Positions 1 through 6,331 of a DNA stretch of 32,055 bases are shown here, piece after piece. The stretch lies in contig JACPMQ010000006.1 of NCBI GenBank assembly GCA_016185955.1, forward strand, positions 1 through 32,055, read 5' to 3'. The notes beneath the pieces are model-generated. The model saw nothing but the letters and a program-made list of their open reading frames with translations. It was not told where the DNA came from and searched no databases. Both the position numbers and the translations under genes were made by a program. Each line of letters begins with the position of its first letter. Position 1 is the first letter of the stretch. This stretch comes from Candidatus Woesearchaeota archaeon (lineage in GTDB: Archaea > Nanobdellota > Nanobdellia > Woesearchaeales > GW2011-AR4).

Positions 1-172
1 AAATATAGGAACGGAACATCTATTACGATTATTGACTTCCGTTCCTATACTTTGTGTTCTCTAGCATAGTGGCGCAATAATTATTGTTCCATTATTTAGT
101 TGCGCCACTATACGCACAAGCACTTACTTTCGCAAAAACCCCACTTACCGAAAAAATTCTGTTAGCAGTCAC
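1..172 (+). mobile_element. MITE-like element, copy A (right part only)
   Basis: This is the right end of a non-coding element whose left part lies before the window. It ends with TGTTAGCAGTCAC (160-172), one base different from the family terminus. Before that comes the subterminal box TTTCGCAAAAACCCC (128-142) and CGCACAAGCACTTA (113-126). Two hairpins precede these: TATAGGAACGGAA at 4-16 with its exact complement at 37-49, and ATAGTGGCGCAA at 66-77 with its complement at 100-111. Bases 51-126 match 22559-22634 in copy C at all 76 positions. No reading frame of useful size is present. The element ends about 15 bp before the TATA box of the dehydrogenase operon. Confidence 0.8.
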
Positions 173-186
173 TGTGCAAAGAAAAA

Positions 187-193
187 TTTATAA
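187..193 (+). promoter_or_regulatory. TATA box of the dehydrogenase operon
   Basis: TTTATAA lies about 55 bases before the E1alpha start codon, so transcription should begin near 215-220. The leader carries GGAG at 235-238, six bases before the ATG at 245, a usable ribosome binding site. The box lies just downstream of element copy A, so the element could affect expression. Confidence 0.55.
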
Positions 194-244
194 ACATACT
201 AAAAAACCGAAATCTTGATTTTATTTGATTTTATGGAGCTGTAA

Positions 245-1312
245 ATGGTAAAAAAAGTAGTAGCTGATTTTAAGGTGGAGTATTTGCAGGTAATGGATGA
301 AGAAGGCAAAATTGACAGGAAGCTTATGCCGGATTTGCCTGACAAGCAGATAAAGGAAATGTATGAGCTGATGGTTTTAATGCGTACTTTTGATGACAAG
401 GCTTTTTCTCTGCAAAGGCAAGGCAGGATAGGAACTTACATACAGTTTAAAGGGCAGGAAGCGTCTCAATTAGGAACTGCTTACGCTCTTAAAGATATGG
501 ACTGGATATTCCCAATGTACAGAAGCGGAGGAGCTTTAATTGCAAGAAAGCATCCAATGCACATGATTTTGCAATATTATGGCGGAGATGAAAGAGGGCT
601 AAAAAGCCCGGAAAATGTAAATAATTTTCCAATTTCAATTCCGGTAGGAACACAGACACCGCACGCTGTAGGATGTGCATGGGCATCAAAGCTGAAAAAT
701 GAGAAAACTGTTTCATTGGTTTACACTGGCGACGGAGGAACTTCAAAAGGGGACTTTCATGAAGGCTTGAATTTTGCCGGAGTTTTTAAGGTTCCATGCA
801 TTATTGTATGCGAAAATAACCAATATGCAATTTCTGTTTCAAGAAAACAGCAGACAGCTTCGGAAACAATTGCCCAAAAGGCAATTTCTTACGGCATAAA
901 TGGCACACAAGTAGATGGAAATGATATTTTTGCAGTTTACAAAGCCGCTAAAGAGGCTGTGGACAATGCAAGAAATGGGAAAGGAGCCACATTAATTGAA
1001 TGTATTACTTATCGGCTTGCAGACCACTCTACATCAGATGATGCAAAAAGATACAGAAATGATAAAGAAGTTGAGTCATGGACAAAAAAAGATCCGATAA
1101 TAAGACTGGAAAAATATATGAGAAGCAAAAAACTGCTTGATGACAAATATAAGGAAGAGGTTGCAAAAAAAGCAAAAGAGCAGGTTGAAAAAGAAGTTAT
1201 GATTTATGAAAACACAAAAGACCCTGATGCTGAAGATATGTTTAGATACACTTATGCTGAAATGACAGGTAATCTTAAGGAGCAGCTAAATCAGCTTAAC
1301 GAGCTAATATGA
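245..1312 (+). CDS. pdhA: 2-oxoacid (pyruvate) dehydrogenase E1 alpha subunit
   Basis: Thiamine-diphosphate-dependent E1 alpha chain (355 aa), which with E1 beta decarboxylates a 2-oxoacid and passes the acyl group to the lipoyl arm of E2. The thiamine pyrophosphate motif is complete: GDG at residues 162-164, then about 26 residues, then NN at 191-192. The conserved RxxRxGTY-like region is near residue 60 (QGRIGTYIQFKGQEA). The ATG is preceded by GGAG at a good distance. The stop overlaps the E1 beta start (ATGA), which indicates translational coupling. Substrate is most likely pyruvate, but separate alpha and beta chains are also used by branched-chain 2-oxoacid and acetoin dehydrogenases, and the sequence alone does not settle this. 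Confidence 0.92.
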   Translation: MVKKVVADFKVEYLQVMDEEGKIDRKLMPDLPDKQIKEMYELMVLMRTFDDKAFSLQRQGRIGTYIQFKGQEASQLGTAYALKDMDWIFPMYRSGGALIARKHPMHMILQYYGGDERGLKSPENVNNFPISIPVGTQTPHAVGCAWASKLKNEKTVSLVYTGDGGTSKGDFHEGLNFAGVFKVPCIIVCENNQYAISVSRKQQTASETIAQKAISYGINGTQVDGNDIFAVYKAAKEAVDNARNGKGATLIECITYRLADHSTSDDAKRYRNDKEVESWTKKDPIIRLEKYMRSKKLLDDKYKEEVAKKAKEQVEKEVMIYENTKDPDAEDMFRYTYAEMTGNLKEQLNQLNELI

Positions 1313-2277
1313 GCAAAATGAATATAGTGCAGGCTGTAAACTCAGCGTTAAGAAACGAGCTTCAGAGAGACAAAAGAGTCATGATTTTAGGAGAAGATGT
1401 TGGAAAAAACGGAGGAGTTTTTAGATGCACGGATGGATTGCAGCAGGATTTTGGTGATAATAGAGTTGTTGACACTCCATTGTCAGAAGTCGGAATTATC
1501 TCAACATCAATTGGGCTTGCGGTAAATGGAATGCTGCCTGTAGCAGAAATACAGTTCTCAGGATTTATTTATGCTCCTTTAGACCAATTAGTTACTCATG
1601 CTGCGCGAATACGGTCAAGAAGCAGGGGCAGATTTTCAGTTCCCCTTGTTGTAAGAGCACCTTTTGGCGGCGGCATAAGGGCTTTGGAATTGCATTGCGA
1701 ATCTGTTGAGACAATATTTTCGCATATTGCCGGCTTGAAGGTGGTTATTCCCTCTCATCCTTACGATGCAAAGGGCCTTTTAATCTCTGCTATAAGAGAT
1801 CCTAATCCAGTTATTTTTCTCGAGCCGATGCGCGTTTACAGGGCAATAAAAGAAGAAGTTCCTGATGAGCCATATACCATACCATTAGGCAAAGCTGAAG
1901 TAGAGCAGGAAGGCTCTGACTTAACTGTTATTTCTTATGGCGCTATGATGAAATACACAAAAGAGGCTCTTGAAAAATCAAATTATTCTGCAGAGATTAT
2001 TGATGTCAGAACAATATCTCCATTGGATACAGATACCATAATAAATTCTGTAAAAAAAACAGGAAGATGCGTAATAGTCCATGAAGCCCAAAAAACATGC
2101 GGCTTTGCAGCAGAGATAATAGCAAGAATAAATGAAAAATGTTTTTTTAATTTAGAGGCTCCAATAGAAAGAGTGACAGGTTTTGATGTTCCATTTCCCT
2201 TTGCAAAGCTTGAAAATTATTATCTTCCTGATGAAAAAAGAATTTTGAAAGCAGTGGATAAAGTGATGAGCCAATAA
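1309..2277 (+). CDS. pdhB: 2-oxoacid (pyruvate) dehydrogenase E1 beta subunit
   Basis: Transketolase-like beta chain (322 aa) of the heterotetrameric E1. Family landmarks are visible: GEDVGKNGGVFR near residue 28, the DTPLSE segment near 56, and the C-terminal transketolase domain with EAQKTCGFAAEI near 258. It starts four bases inside the E1 alpha gene (ATGA overlap) and is followed after 12 bases by E2, so the three genes form one operon. Length is normal for the family. As for E1 alpha, pyruvate is the likely substrate but branched-chain 2-oxoacids are possible. Confidence 0.92.
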   Translation: MSKMNIVQAVNSALRNELQRDKRVMILGEDVGKNGGVFRCTDGLQQDFGDNRVVDTPLSEVGIISTSIGLAVNGMLPVAEIQFSGFIYAPLDQLVTHAARIRSRSRGRFSVPLVVRAPFGGGIRALELHCESVETIFSHIAGLKVVIPSHPYDAKGLLISAIRDPNPVIFLEPMRVYRAIKEEVPDEPYTIPLGKAEVEQEGSDLTVISYGAMMKYTKEALEKSNYSAEIIDVRTISPLDTDTIINSVKKTGRCVIVHEAQKTCGFAAEIIARINEKCFFNLEAPIERVTGFDVPFPFAKLENYYLPDEKRILKAVDKVMSQ

Positions 2278-2289
2278 TAAACCAATAAA

Positions 2290-3552
2290 ATGCCATACGA
2301 ATTCAAATTTCCGGATGTTGGAGAAGGTATTACTGAAGGAATAATAGTGAAGTGGAAAGTAAAGGAGCGCGATAATGTAAAAATAGACCAAATTATAGCA
2401 GATATAGAGACAGACAAAGCTGTTGTAGAAATACCAAGCCCTAAAGAAGGCATTATCTTAAAACTCTACCATAAGGAAGGAGAAACAATTAATGTGGGAG
2501 ATGTTCTTGCTGTAATAGGAGAAGAAAATGAATCCATAGGCATAAAGCAGGAAGCTAAAATAGAAGGAAAAAAAGAAGACAAAAAGCCTTATACTGGCAG
2601 CGTTGTGGGATTTCTTGAGGAAGCGTCTGACGAAGCAGAAAAGAAAGAGATAAAAAAAGGGATAAAAACAGATTCAGCAACAAAAAAAATTCTTGCAGCT
2701 CCTGTTGTAAGAAAGCTTGCAAAGGAATTAAATGTCAATCTTGAAAATGTTGCTGGAACCTGCGATGATGGAAAAATAAGTGAAGAGGACGTTAAAAAAT
2801 TTGCCGCTAAAACTGCGGAAAAAAAGCCAGCAATTAAAGTGACAAAAAAATATGATTTCTTCGGCTATGTTGAAAGAGTGCCTCTAAAGGGCATAAGAAA
2901 AATTACTGCGCAAAAAATGAGGGAAGCGGTTATGAATGCAGCATTAGTCACACATCATGACCATATTGACGTAACAAAGCTTTCAGATTTAAGAACAAAA
3001 GAAAAAGAAAATGCAGCGAAAAAAGGAGTTAAATTAACTTATCTTCCGTTTATAATAAAAGCCGCAATAGAAGCTTTAAAAAAGCATCCTTATGTGGCAT
3101 CAAGCATTGAAAACGATGAGGTAATAATAAAAAAATATTATAATATTGGAGTTGCTATTGACACTCCAGACGGCTTGATAGTTCCTGTCATCAAGGGCGC
3201 TGATCAAAAAAGTTTAGCTGATTTATCTGTTGAAGTCAGCAATTTTGTTGAAAAGGCAAAAACAAGAAAAATTGATTTAATGGAGCTTAAAGGCGGAGTT
3301 TTTACAATAACAAATATAGGAGTCATAGGAAGCACTTATTTTACCCCAATAATAAATTATCCTGAAAGCTGTATTCTTGGAACTGGAAGAATAGAAGACA
3401 GGGCGTCAGTTGTTAATGGCAAAATTGAGATAAGAAAAATAATGCCGATTTCATTTACTTATGACCATAGAGTAATTGATGGCGCGGAAGCAGCAAGATT
3501 CATGAATGACTTAAGAATATTGCTGGAAAGTCCTGATTCTTTGTTTTCGTAA
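2290..3552 (+). CDS. pdhC: Dihydrolipoyl acyltransferase E2 component
   Basis: E2 core of the 2-oxoacid dehydrogenase complex (420 aa). Domain order: one lipoyl domain (about 1-78) with the lipoylated lysine in ETDKAVVEI (Lys43); a charged linker; a peripheral subunit-binding domain (about 134-173, APVVRKLAKELNV...ISEEDV) that would hold E1 or E3; and the catalytic acyltransferase domain (about 190-420) with the active-site pattern DHRVIDG (His393, Asp397). It transfers the acyl group to CoA. It is last in the operon, with a strong terminator 5 bases after its stop. No E3 (lipoamide dehydrogenase) gene is present here, so E3 must be encoded elsewhere or be missing. Its 3' end overlaps the convergent alkyltransferase gene by 42 bases. 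Confidence 0.93.
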   Translation: MPYEFKFPDVGEGITEGIIVKWKVKERDNVKIDQIIADIETDKAVVEIPSPKEGIILKLYHKEGETINVGDVLAVIGEENESIGIKQEAKIEGKKEDKKPYTGSVVGFLEEASDEAEKKEIKKGIKTDSATKKILAAPVVRKLAKELNVNLENVAGTCDDGKISEEDVKKFAAKTAEKKPAIKVTKKYDFFGYVERVPLKGIRKITAQKMREAVMNAALVTHHDHIDVTKLSDLRTKEKENAAKKGVKLTYLPFIIKAAIEALKKHPYVASSIENDEVIIKKYYNIGVAIDTPDGLIVPVIKGADQKSLADLSVEVSNFVEKAKTRKIDLMELKGGVFTITNIGVIGSTYFTPIINYPESCILGTGRIEDRASVVNGKIEIRKIMPISFTYDHRVIDGAEAARFMNDLRILLESPDSLFS

Positions 3553-3837
3553 AATTCCACCGTTCATAGAACGGTGGTTTTTTAGCAGCATTGCTTTTTT
3601 CTTAAGCCCGTGCGCAAATCCATGCAAATTGCCATTGCTTGCAACAACCCTATGGCACGGCACCATATTTTTTGTTTTGCACTCTAAAATGCCATAAGGA
3701 TTTTTGTTTAAGGCATTTCCCACTGCGCGATATGCCTTGCTTCCAATTTTTTTAGCTATTTCCTTGTACGTCGAAACTTTGCCTTTGGGAATTTTTCTGC
3801 ACGCTTCCCAGACTTTTTTATTGAAATTTTCGCTCAT
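3511..3837 (-). CDS. ogt: O6-alkylguanine DNA alkyltransferase (Ogt/MGMT C-terminal domain type)
   Basis: Small DNA repair protein (108 aa) made of the MGMT DNA-binding/active-site domain alone. The reactive cysteine is present in MVPCHRVV (Cys61), so this looks like a true alkyltransferase and not an alkyltransferase-like protein lacking that Cys. Other landmarks are GKVSTYKEIAKKIG, the AVGNALNKNP helix and GFAHGLKKKAMLL. The usual domain ends near residue 87. The last 21 residues are read through the terminator hairpin of the opposite operon and into the E2 gene, so this tail is probably not part of the fold. The start lies 2 bases after the stop of the upstream methyltransferase-kinase gene, so both are probably cotranscribed. 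Confidence 0.88.
   Translation of the reverse strand: MSENFNKKVWEACRKIPKGKVSTYKEIAKKIGSKAYRAVGNALNKNPYGILECKTKNMVPCHRVVASNGNLHGFAHGLKKKAMLLKNHRSMNGGILRKQRIRTFQQYS
3557..3583 (+). terminator. Intrinsic-type terminator of the dehydrogenase operon
   Basis: CCACCGTTC and GAACGGTGG form a perfect 9-bp stem with loop ATA, followed at once by six T. It sits 5 bases after the E2 stop. It lies inside the 3' coding part of the opposite-strand alkyltransferase gene. Confidence 0.85.
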
Positions 3838-3839
3838 TC

Positions 3840-5096
3840 TTAATGCTCATTATCCAACGCCACTATATTTTCAAAATTTCTTTTATTTTGCTTTCCCTTA
3901 TACTTCCTTGCAGCATTGATAATTTTTTCACGGCTTAATATTATGCCTTTTTCTTTTAACAATTTTGATATATTTTCTGAAATTAGAAAATCACAAAATT
4001 GCGTTACATTGCTCGGCTTAAAGGCGTAATGCGCCCTTTCAAAATCTATTAATATCGGAATAGTTTTTTTATTAATTAAAATATGCTTTACTGGATGCGA
4101 CATTTCTTCCTTATTTATTTTTAGCTTGTCCATCACAAAAAGCTGGGAAAGGATGCTTTTTAATGCCTTTAAAACGGTTTTTTTGTTTTTATTTGAGGCT
4201 AAGAAATCAATAATATTAATGCCGTCAATGAATTCATAAACAAAAAACTCATGGTGCATTAAAAGCAATTTTGGCCCAATTTTGTGCTTGTTCAGCAATT
4301 TTAGATTCTTAATTTCATTGTCGATTCTTAAAATTGCCTCACTTTCAGGATTTTTTATTTTTATTGCAATTTTTTTGTTTTTATAAATTCCAGTAAAAAC
4401 AAGCCCTCTTTTTCCTTTTGCAAAAAACCTTATCTTTTTTATTTTACTTTGCTCCAGTTCCTTTAAAGTTTTGGATTTTTTTATTAGGCAAACATAAATA
4501 TCTTCAAAAAAATAATGTTGCTTTTCCAGAATTTCATATTCAAGCAGATTGTTTCTTATAAACTCATTGACCTTTTCCATTTTTGTCAGAGAAGAAAAAG
4601 CAAGAAGGATTATACCATTTAAACTCAAAAAATTGTTAGCTTCATTAAGAAATTTTTCTATAACTTCATAGCCTTTTTTGCCTCCTTCAATTGTCAAATC
4701 CTTAACTTTAAGCTCGCTTGGAAGATAAGGCGCATTAAATATAATTGTGTCAAATTTCTTATTTTTAAGGTTTCTTTTCTTTAAAGCTTCAAATAAGTCA
4801 GAAACCATAAATTTTATTTTGCAAGAAAATAGTTTGGATTTTTTGTGTCCTGAAAATCTTCGATTCTCATGGATTTCATTTTTTATATTTTTTTTGCAAT
4901 ATTTAATTACATCCTCTTGAATGTCAACTGCTAAAACTGATTTTACTTTAGGGCAATTTACAGCAGCAATTGCCTGTATTCCGGAGCCTGTCCCCATATC
5001 CAAAACATTTCCTTCAGCATATTGCACCACATATTTTTTAAGCAAAACGCTGTCTTCTTTCGGTTCATAAATTGAGCAGTTTTTGGTTTCTGTCAT
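3840..5096 (-). CDS. HemK/PrmC-like methyltransferase fused to a kinase-like domain
   Basis: Two-domain protein (418 aa). Residues 1-215 are an AdoMet methyltransferase: binding loop DMGTGSG (33-39), acidic residue in AVDIQ (56-60) and NAPYLPSE (121-128) in place of NPPY. This matches the archaeal HemK2/Mtq2 group, whose eukaryotic members methylate glutamine of a release factor. Residues 222-400 resemble an archaeal predicted Ser/Thr kinase of the RIO/Bud32 kind (COG2112-like): glycine-rich loop GKRGLVF, Lys246 in IAIKIKNP, hinge VYEFIDG and a DFE triplet (351-353) in place of DFG. The catalytic HxD loop appears as HPVKH (334-338), without its aspartate, so activity is uncertain. The start codon lies 13 bases after the tRNA-Ala gene. 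I know of no common fusion of this type; the target could be a translation factor. Confidence 0.78.
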   Translation of the reverse strand: MTETKNCSIYEPKEDSVLLKKYVVQYAEGNVLDMGTGSGIQAIAAVNCPKVKSVLAVDIQEDVIKYCKKNIKNEIHENRRFSGHKKSKLFSCKIKFMVSDLFEALKKRNLKNKKFDTIIFNAPYLPSELKVKDLTIEGGKKGYEVIEKFLNEANNFLSLNGIILLAFSSLTKMEKVNEFIRNNLLEYEILEKQHYFFEDIYVCLIKKSKTLKELEQSKIKKIRFFAKGKRGLVFTGIYKNKKIAIKIKNPESEAILRIDNEIKNLKLLNKHKIGPKLLLMHHEFFVYEFIDGINIIDFLASNKNKKTVLKALKSILSQLFVMDKLKINKEEMSHPVKHILINKKTIPILIDFERAHYAFKPSNVTQFCDFLISENISKLLKEKGIILSREKIINAARKYKGKQNKRNFENIVALDNEH

Positions 5097-5109
5097 TTTT
5101 TAGTTCTAA

Positions 5110-5193
5110 TGGACTTGGGGGGATTCGAACCCCCAGCCTTCACCCTTTTCTAAAAGATGCGAAGGTGACGTCATGCCGTTAGACCACAAGCCC
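5110..5193 (-). tRNA. tRNA-Ala(CGC) with a 12-nt intron
   Basis: The gene is read on the minus strand. Acceptor stem GGGCTTG/CAAGTCC has G3-U70, the alanine identity pair, and A73. The anticodon stem TCACC/GGTGA encloses a 19-base loop, which is a normal 7-base loop (TTCGCA + G, anticodon CGC) plus 12 extra bases at the canonical 37/38 intron site. The variable loop then has 5 bases and the T arm is GGGGG TTCGAAT CCCCC. The bulge-helix-bulge is relaxed: TTC pairs with GAA and the fourth pair is a G-A mismatch. There is no encoded CCA. The 3' end is 13 bases before the ATG of the methyltransferase-kinase gene. Confidence 0.85.
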
Positions 5194-5237
5194 ATAGCAA
5201 TGAGAAATTGAATTTGATTTTTTAACATTGCTTTTTT

Positions 5238-5522
5238 GTAACTGCTAACATCACTTTGTCCGAAAAGATGGGTTTTTGCAAATTATTATTCGTTGCTTGT
5301 GCGGAGCCGTAAAAATCCCGCCGTTTGCGAACAGCAAAGTTTTTACAAGTTACGTTGGTAATCTTGCAATTCGGCATTGTTTTGCTTTGGCCGTTGCTCG
5401 TCATTGACAAAACCGATAAACCACGCATTTGGCATCATTTTGCCTTGGCCACGGCTTGTCACTATCAAATTACGCACAAGCACTTAATTCGCAAAAACCC
5501 TTTATGTTGTGTTAGCAGTTAC
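5238..5522 (+). mobile_element. MITE-like element, copy B (complete, 285 bp)
   Basis: Perfect 13-bp terminal inverted repeats: GTAACTGCTAACA (5238-5250) and TGTTAGCAGTTAC (5510-5522). The left end carries TTTGTCCGA and GGGTTTTTGCAAA, then GCTTGTGCGGAGCC. The right end carries CGCACAAGCACTTAATTCGC and AAAAACCC. The flanks share CTTTTTT (5231-5237 and 5523-5529), a possible 7-bp target duplication. The core differs from copies C, D and E: it has a hairpin (GTAAAAA 5309-5315 with TTTTTAC 5340-5346) and a diverged direct repeat of 39 bp (5373-5411 and 5431-5469). No gene is present. The right terminus provides the last codons and stop of the LOG-like gene. Confidence 0.85.
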
Positions 5523-6047
5523 CTTTTTTAACCCCTCTAAAACCAGCCTTACTAATTCATTTGGATTTTCAGAATAAACAACATTCTCTTTTTCATTTTC
5601 TTTGTTGCATATTTCTGCAATTTTTTTTATGATGCTGGTTATGCCTCCCGACTCTTCTAAAACTCCTATAACCTTTTTGTAATGGAAAGCTATTGTAAAC
5701 TCGTTTAATGTTCCAGTTTGCCCAGAAATCAGTATTATTGCATCAGCTTCCTTAACCAATGGGAAATTTCTGGCTGGTATTCCTAATCCTGTGTATTCAA
5801 TCTCTGTAAAATTTTCTTTAGGGAACAAATATTTTTTTGTATGCTCTTCCTCATTCTGGGCAGGGCTTATGCCAAGGACTTTTCCCCCTATGGAAAAAGC
5901 GCCTTTTGCAGCTTCGTAAGGATACCCATTTCCAGCTCCTGTAAGCAGCAAAATATTATTTTTAGCAAGCTGTTTGCCAATTTCAAATGCCTTTTTTGCT
6001 ATATCTTTATCCACCGCAAAGCTAGAGCCACATACTGCAATTTTCAT
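5502..6047 (-). CDS. LOG-family (TIGR00725-like) nucleotide-binding protein
   Basis: Rossmann-type protein of 181 aa. The N-terminus MKIAVCGSS and the segment LLTGAGNGYPYEAAKGA match the lysine-decarboxylase-like/LOG fold. The motif usually read PGGxGTxxE is SGQTGTLNEF here (108-117), as in the TIGR00725 branch. LOG enzymes release cytokinin bases from ribotides, and archaeal members of this branch are of unproved function; a nucleotide or nucleoside-phosphate ligand is likely. I chose the ATG at 6047 over the TTG at 6059: CTTTAAATAG lies 22-31 bases upstream, which fits a leaderless transcript. The last residues (VTANTT) and the stop are read from the terminal repeat of element copy B, so the original C-terminus has been replaced. 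Confidence 0.75.
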   Translation of the reverse strand: MKIAVCGSSFAVDKDIAKKAFEIGKQLAKNNILLLTGAGNGYPYEAAKGAFSIGGKVLGISPAQNEEEHTKKYLFPKENFTEIEYTGLGIPARNFPLVKEADAIILISGQTGTLNEFTIAFHYKKVIGVLEESGGITSIIKKIAEICNKENEKENVVYSENPNELVRLVLEGLKKVTANTT

Positions 6048-6068
6048 TAATTGAAACAAGATAGAATA

Positions 6069-6078
6069 CTATTTAAAG
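6069..6078 (-). promoter_or_regulatory. TATA box of the LOG-like gene
   Basis: CTTTAAATAG on the minus strand lies 22-31 bases before the ATG at 6047 and just after the tRNA-Cys 3' end. The spacing predicts a transcript starting at or next to the start codon. Confidence 0.5.
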
Positions 6079-6092
6079 TTTTAGGAAGTAAA

Positions 6093-6219
6093 AGCGAGGG
6101 CTGGGACTCGAACCCAGGAATAAGAGGGCACTGCAAACAAGGTTTGTACGTGTTGAATTGCAGCCTCTCGCCTTAGCCGCTTGGCTTTAAGGTAGTTATA
6201 AATTGTCACTAACCCTCGC
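6093..6219 (-). tRNA. tRNA-Cys(GCA) with two introns
   Basis: Acceptor stem GCGAGGG/CCCTCGC with U73, the cysteine discriminator. T arm CTGGG TTCGAGT CCCAG. The anticodon stem AGAGG/CCTCT encloses CTGCAA + C, anticodon GCA, split after position 37 by a 29-nt intron (6129-6157). There the central helix CTGC/GCAG and the bulges AA^T and TG^C form a standard BHB. A second interruption of 25 nt lies between the acceptor stem and the D stem GCC/GGC. Cutting at GT^T and AA^A, in bulges either side of a GAGG/CCTT helix, leaves U8 and A9 exactly. The inner stem TAGT/ACTA closes this second intron. Confidence 0.87.
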
Positions 6220-6331
6220 ATAGCGGACTAACCTCTCGCATTGCTAAAAGCAATTTTTGTTGCTTTTCAACATGGTCAAAGCCCATATACTTATAAAAAT
6301 TTCCAAAACTCGGCTCTTCAATGTCAAACTT
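6209..6331 (-). pseudogene. Coding-like tail in shifted frame after the unknown gene
   Basis: Directly after the stop of the unknown 180-aa gene, the neighbouring frame stays open for about 40 codons with protein-like composition: KFDIEEPSFG, then NFYKYMGFDHVEKQQ, then KLLLAMRE. It begins just after a TAA (6332-6334) and ends at TAG (6209-6211), which lies inside the tRNA-Cys 5' region. Removing one base near 6326-6330 would join it to the upstream gene. It could be the real C-terminus cut off by a frameshift, the remnant of another gene (FYKYMGF recalls the end of GNAT acetyltransferases), or chance. Confidence 0.35.
6246..6267 (-). terminator. Hairpin after the unknown gene (possible terminator)
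   Basis: AAAAGCAA (6246-6253) and TTGCTTTT (6260-6267) form a perfect 8-bp stem. On the minus strand it ends in TTGCTTTT, a weak U-rich tail. It lies between the stop of the unknown gene and tRNA-Cys, but also within the possible frameshifted coding tail at 6209-6331, so its role is unclear. Confidence 0.3.

Noticed and set aside
5110-5193. Alternative folding of the tRNA-Ala with anticodon stem CCTTC/GAAGG
   Set aside because: It would leave a variable loop of only two bases and no proper anticodon loop. The TCACC/GGTGA stem gives normal loop sizes and agrees with G3-U70 and A73 for alanine.
5222-5531. Open frames of about 68 aa on both strands inside element copy B
   Set aside because: They begin or end in the inverted repeats, have no ribosome binding site, and do not exist in the other copies. 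The element looks non-coding.
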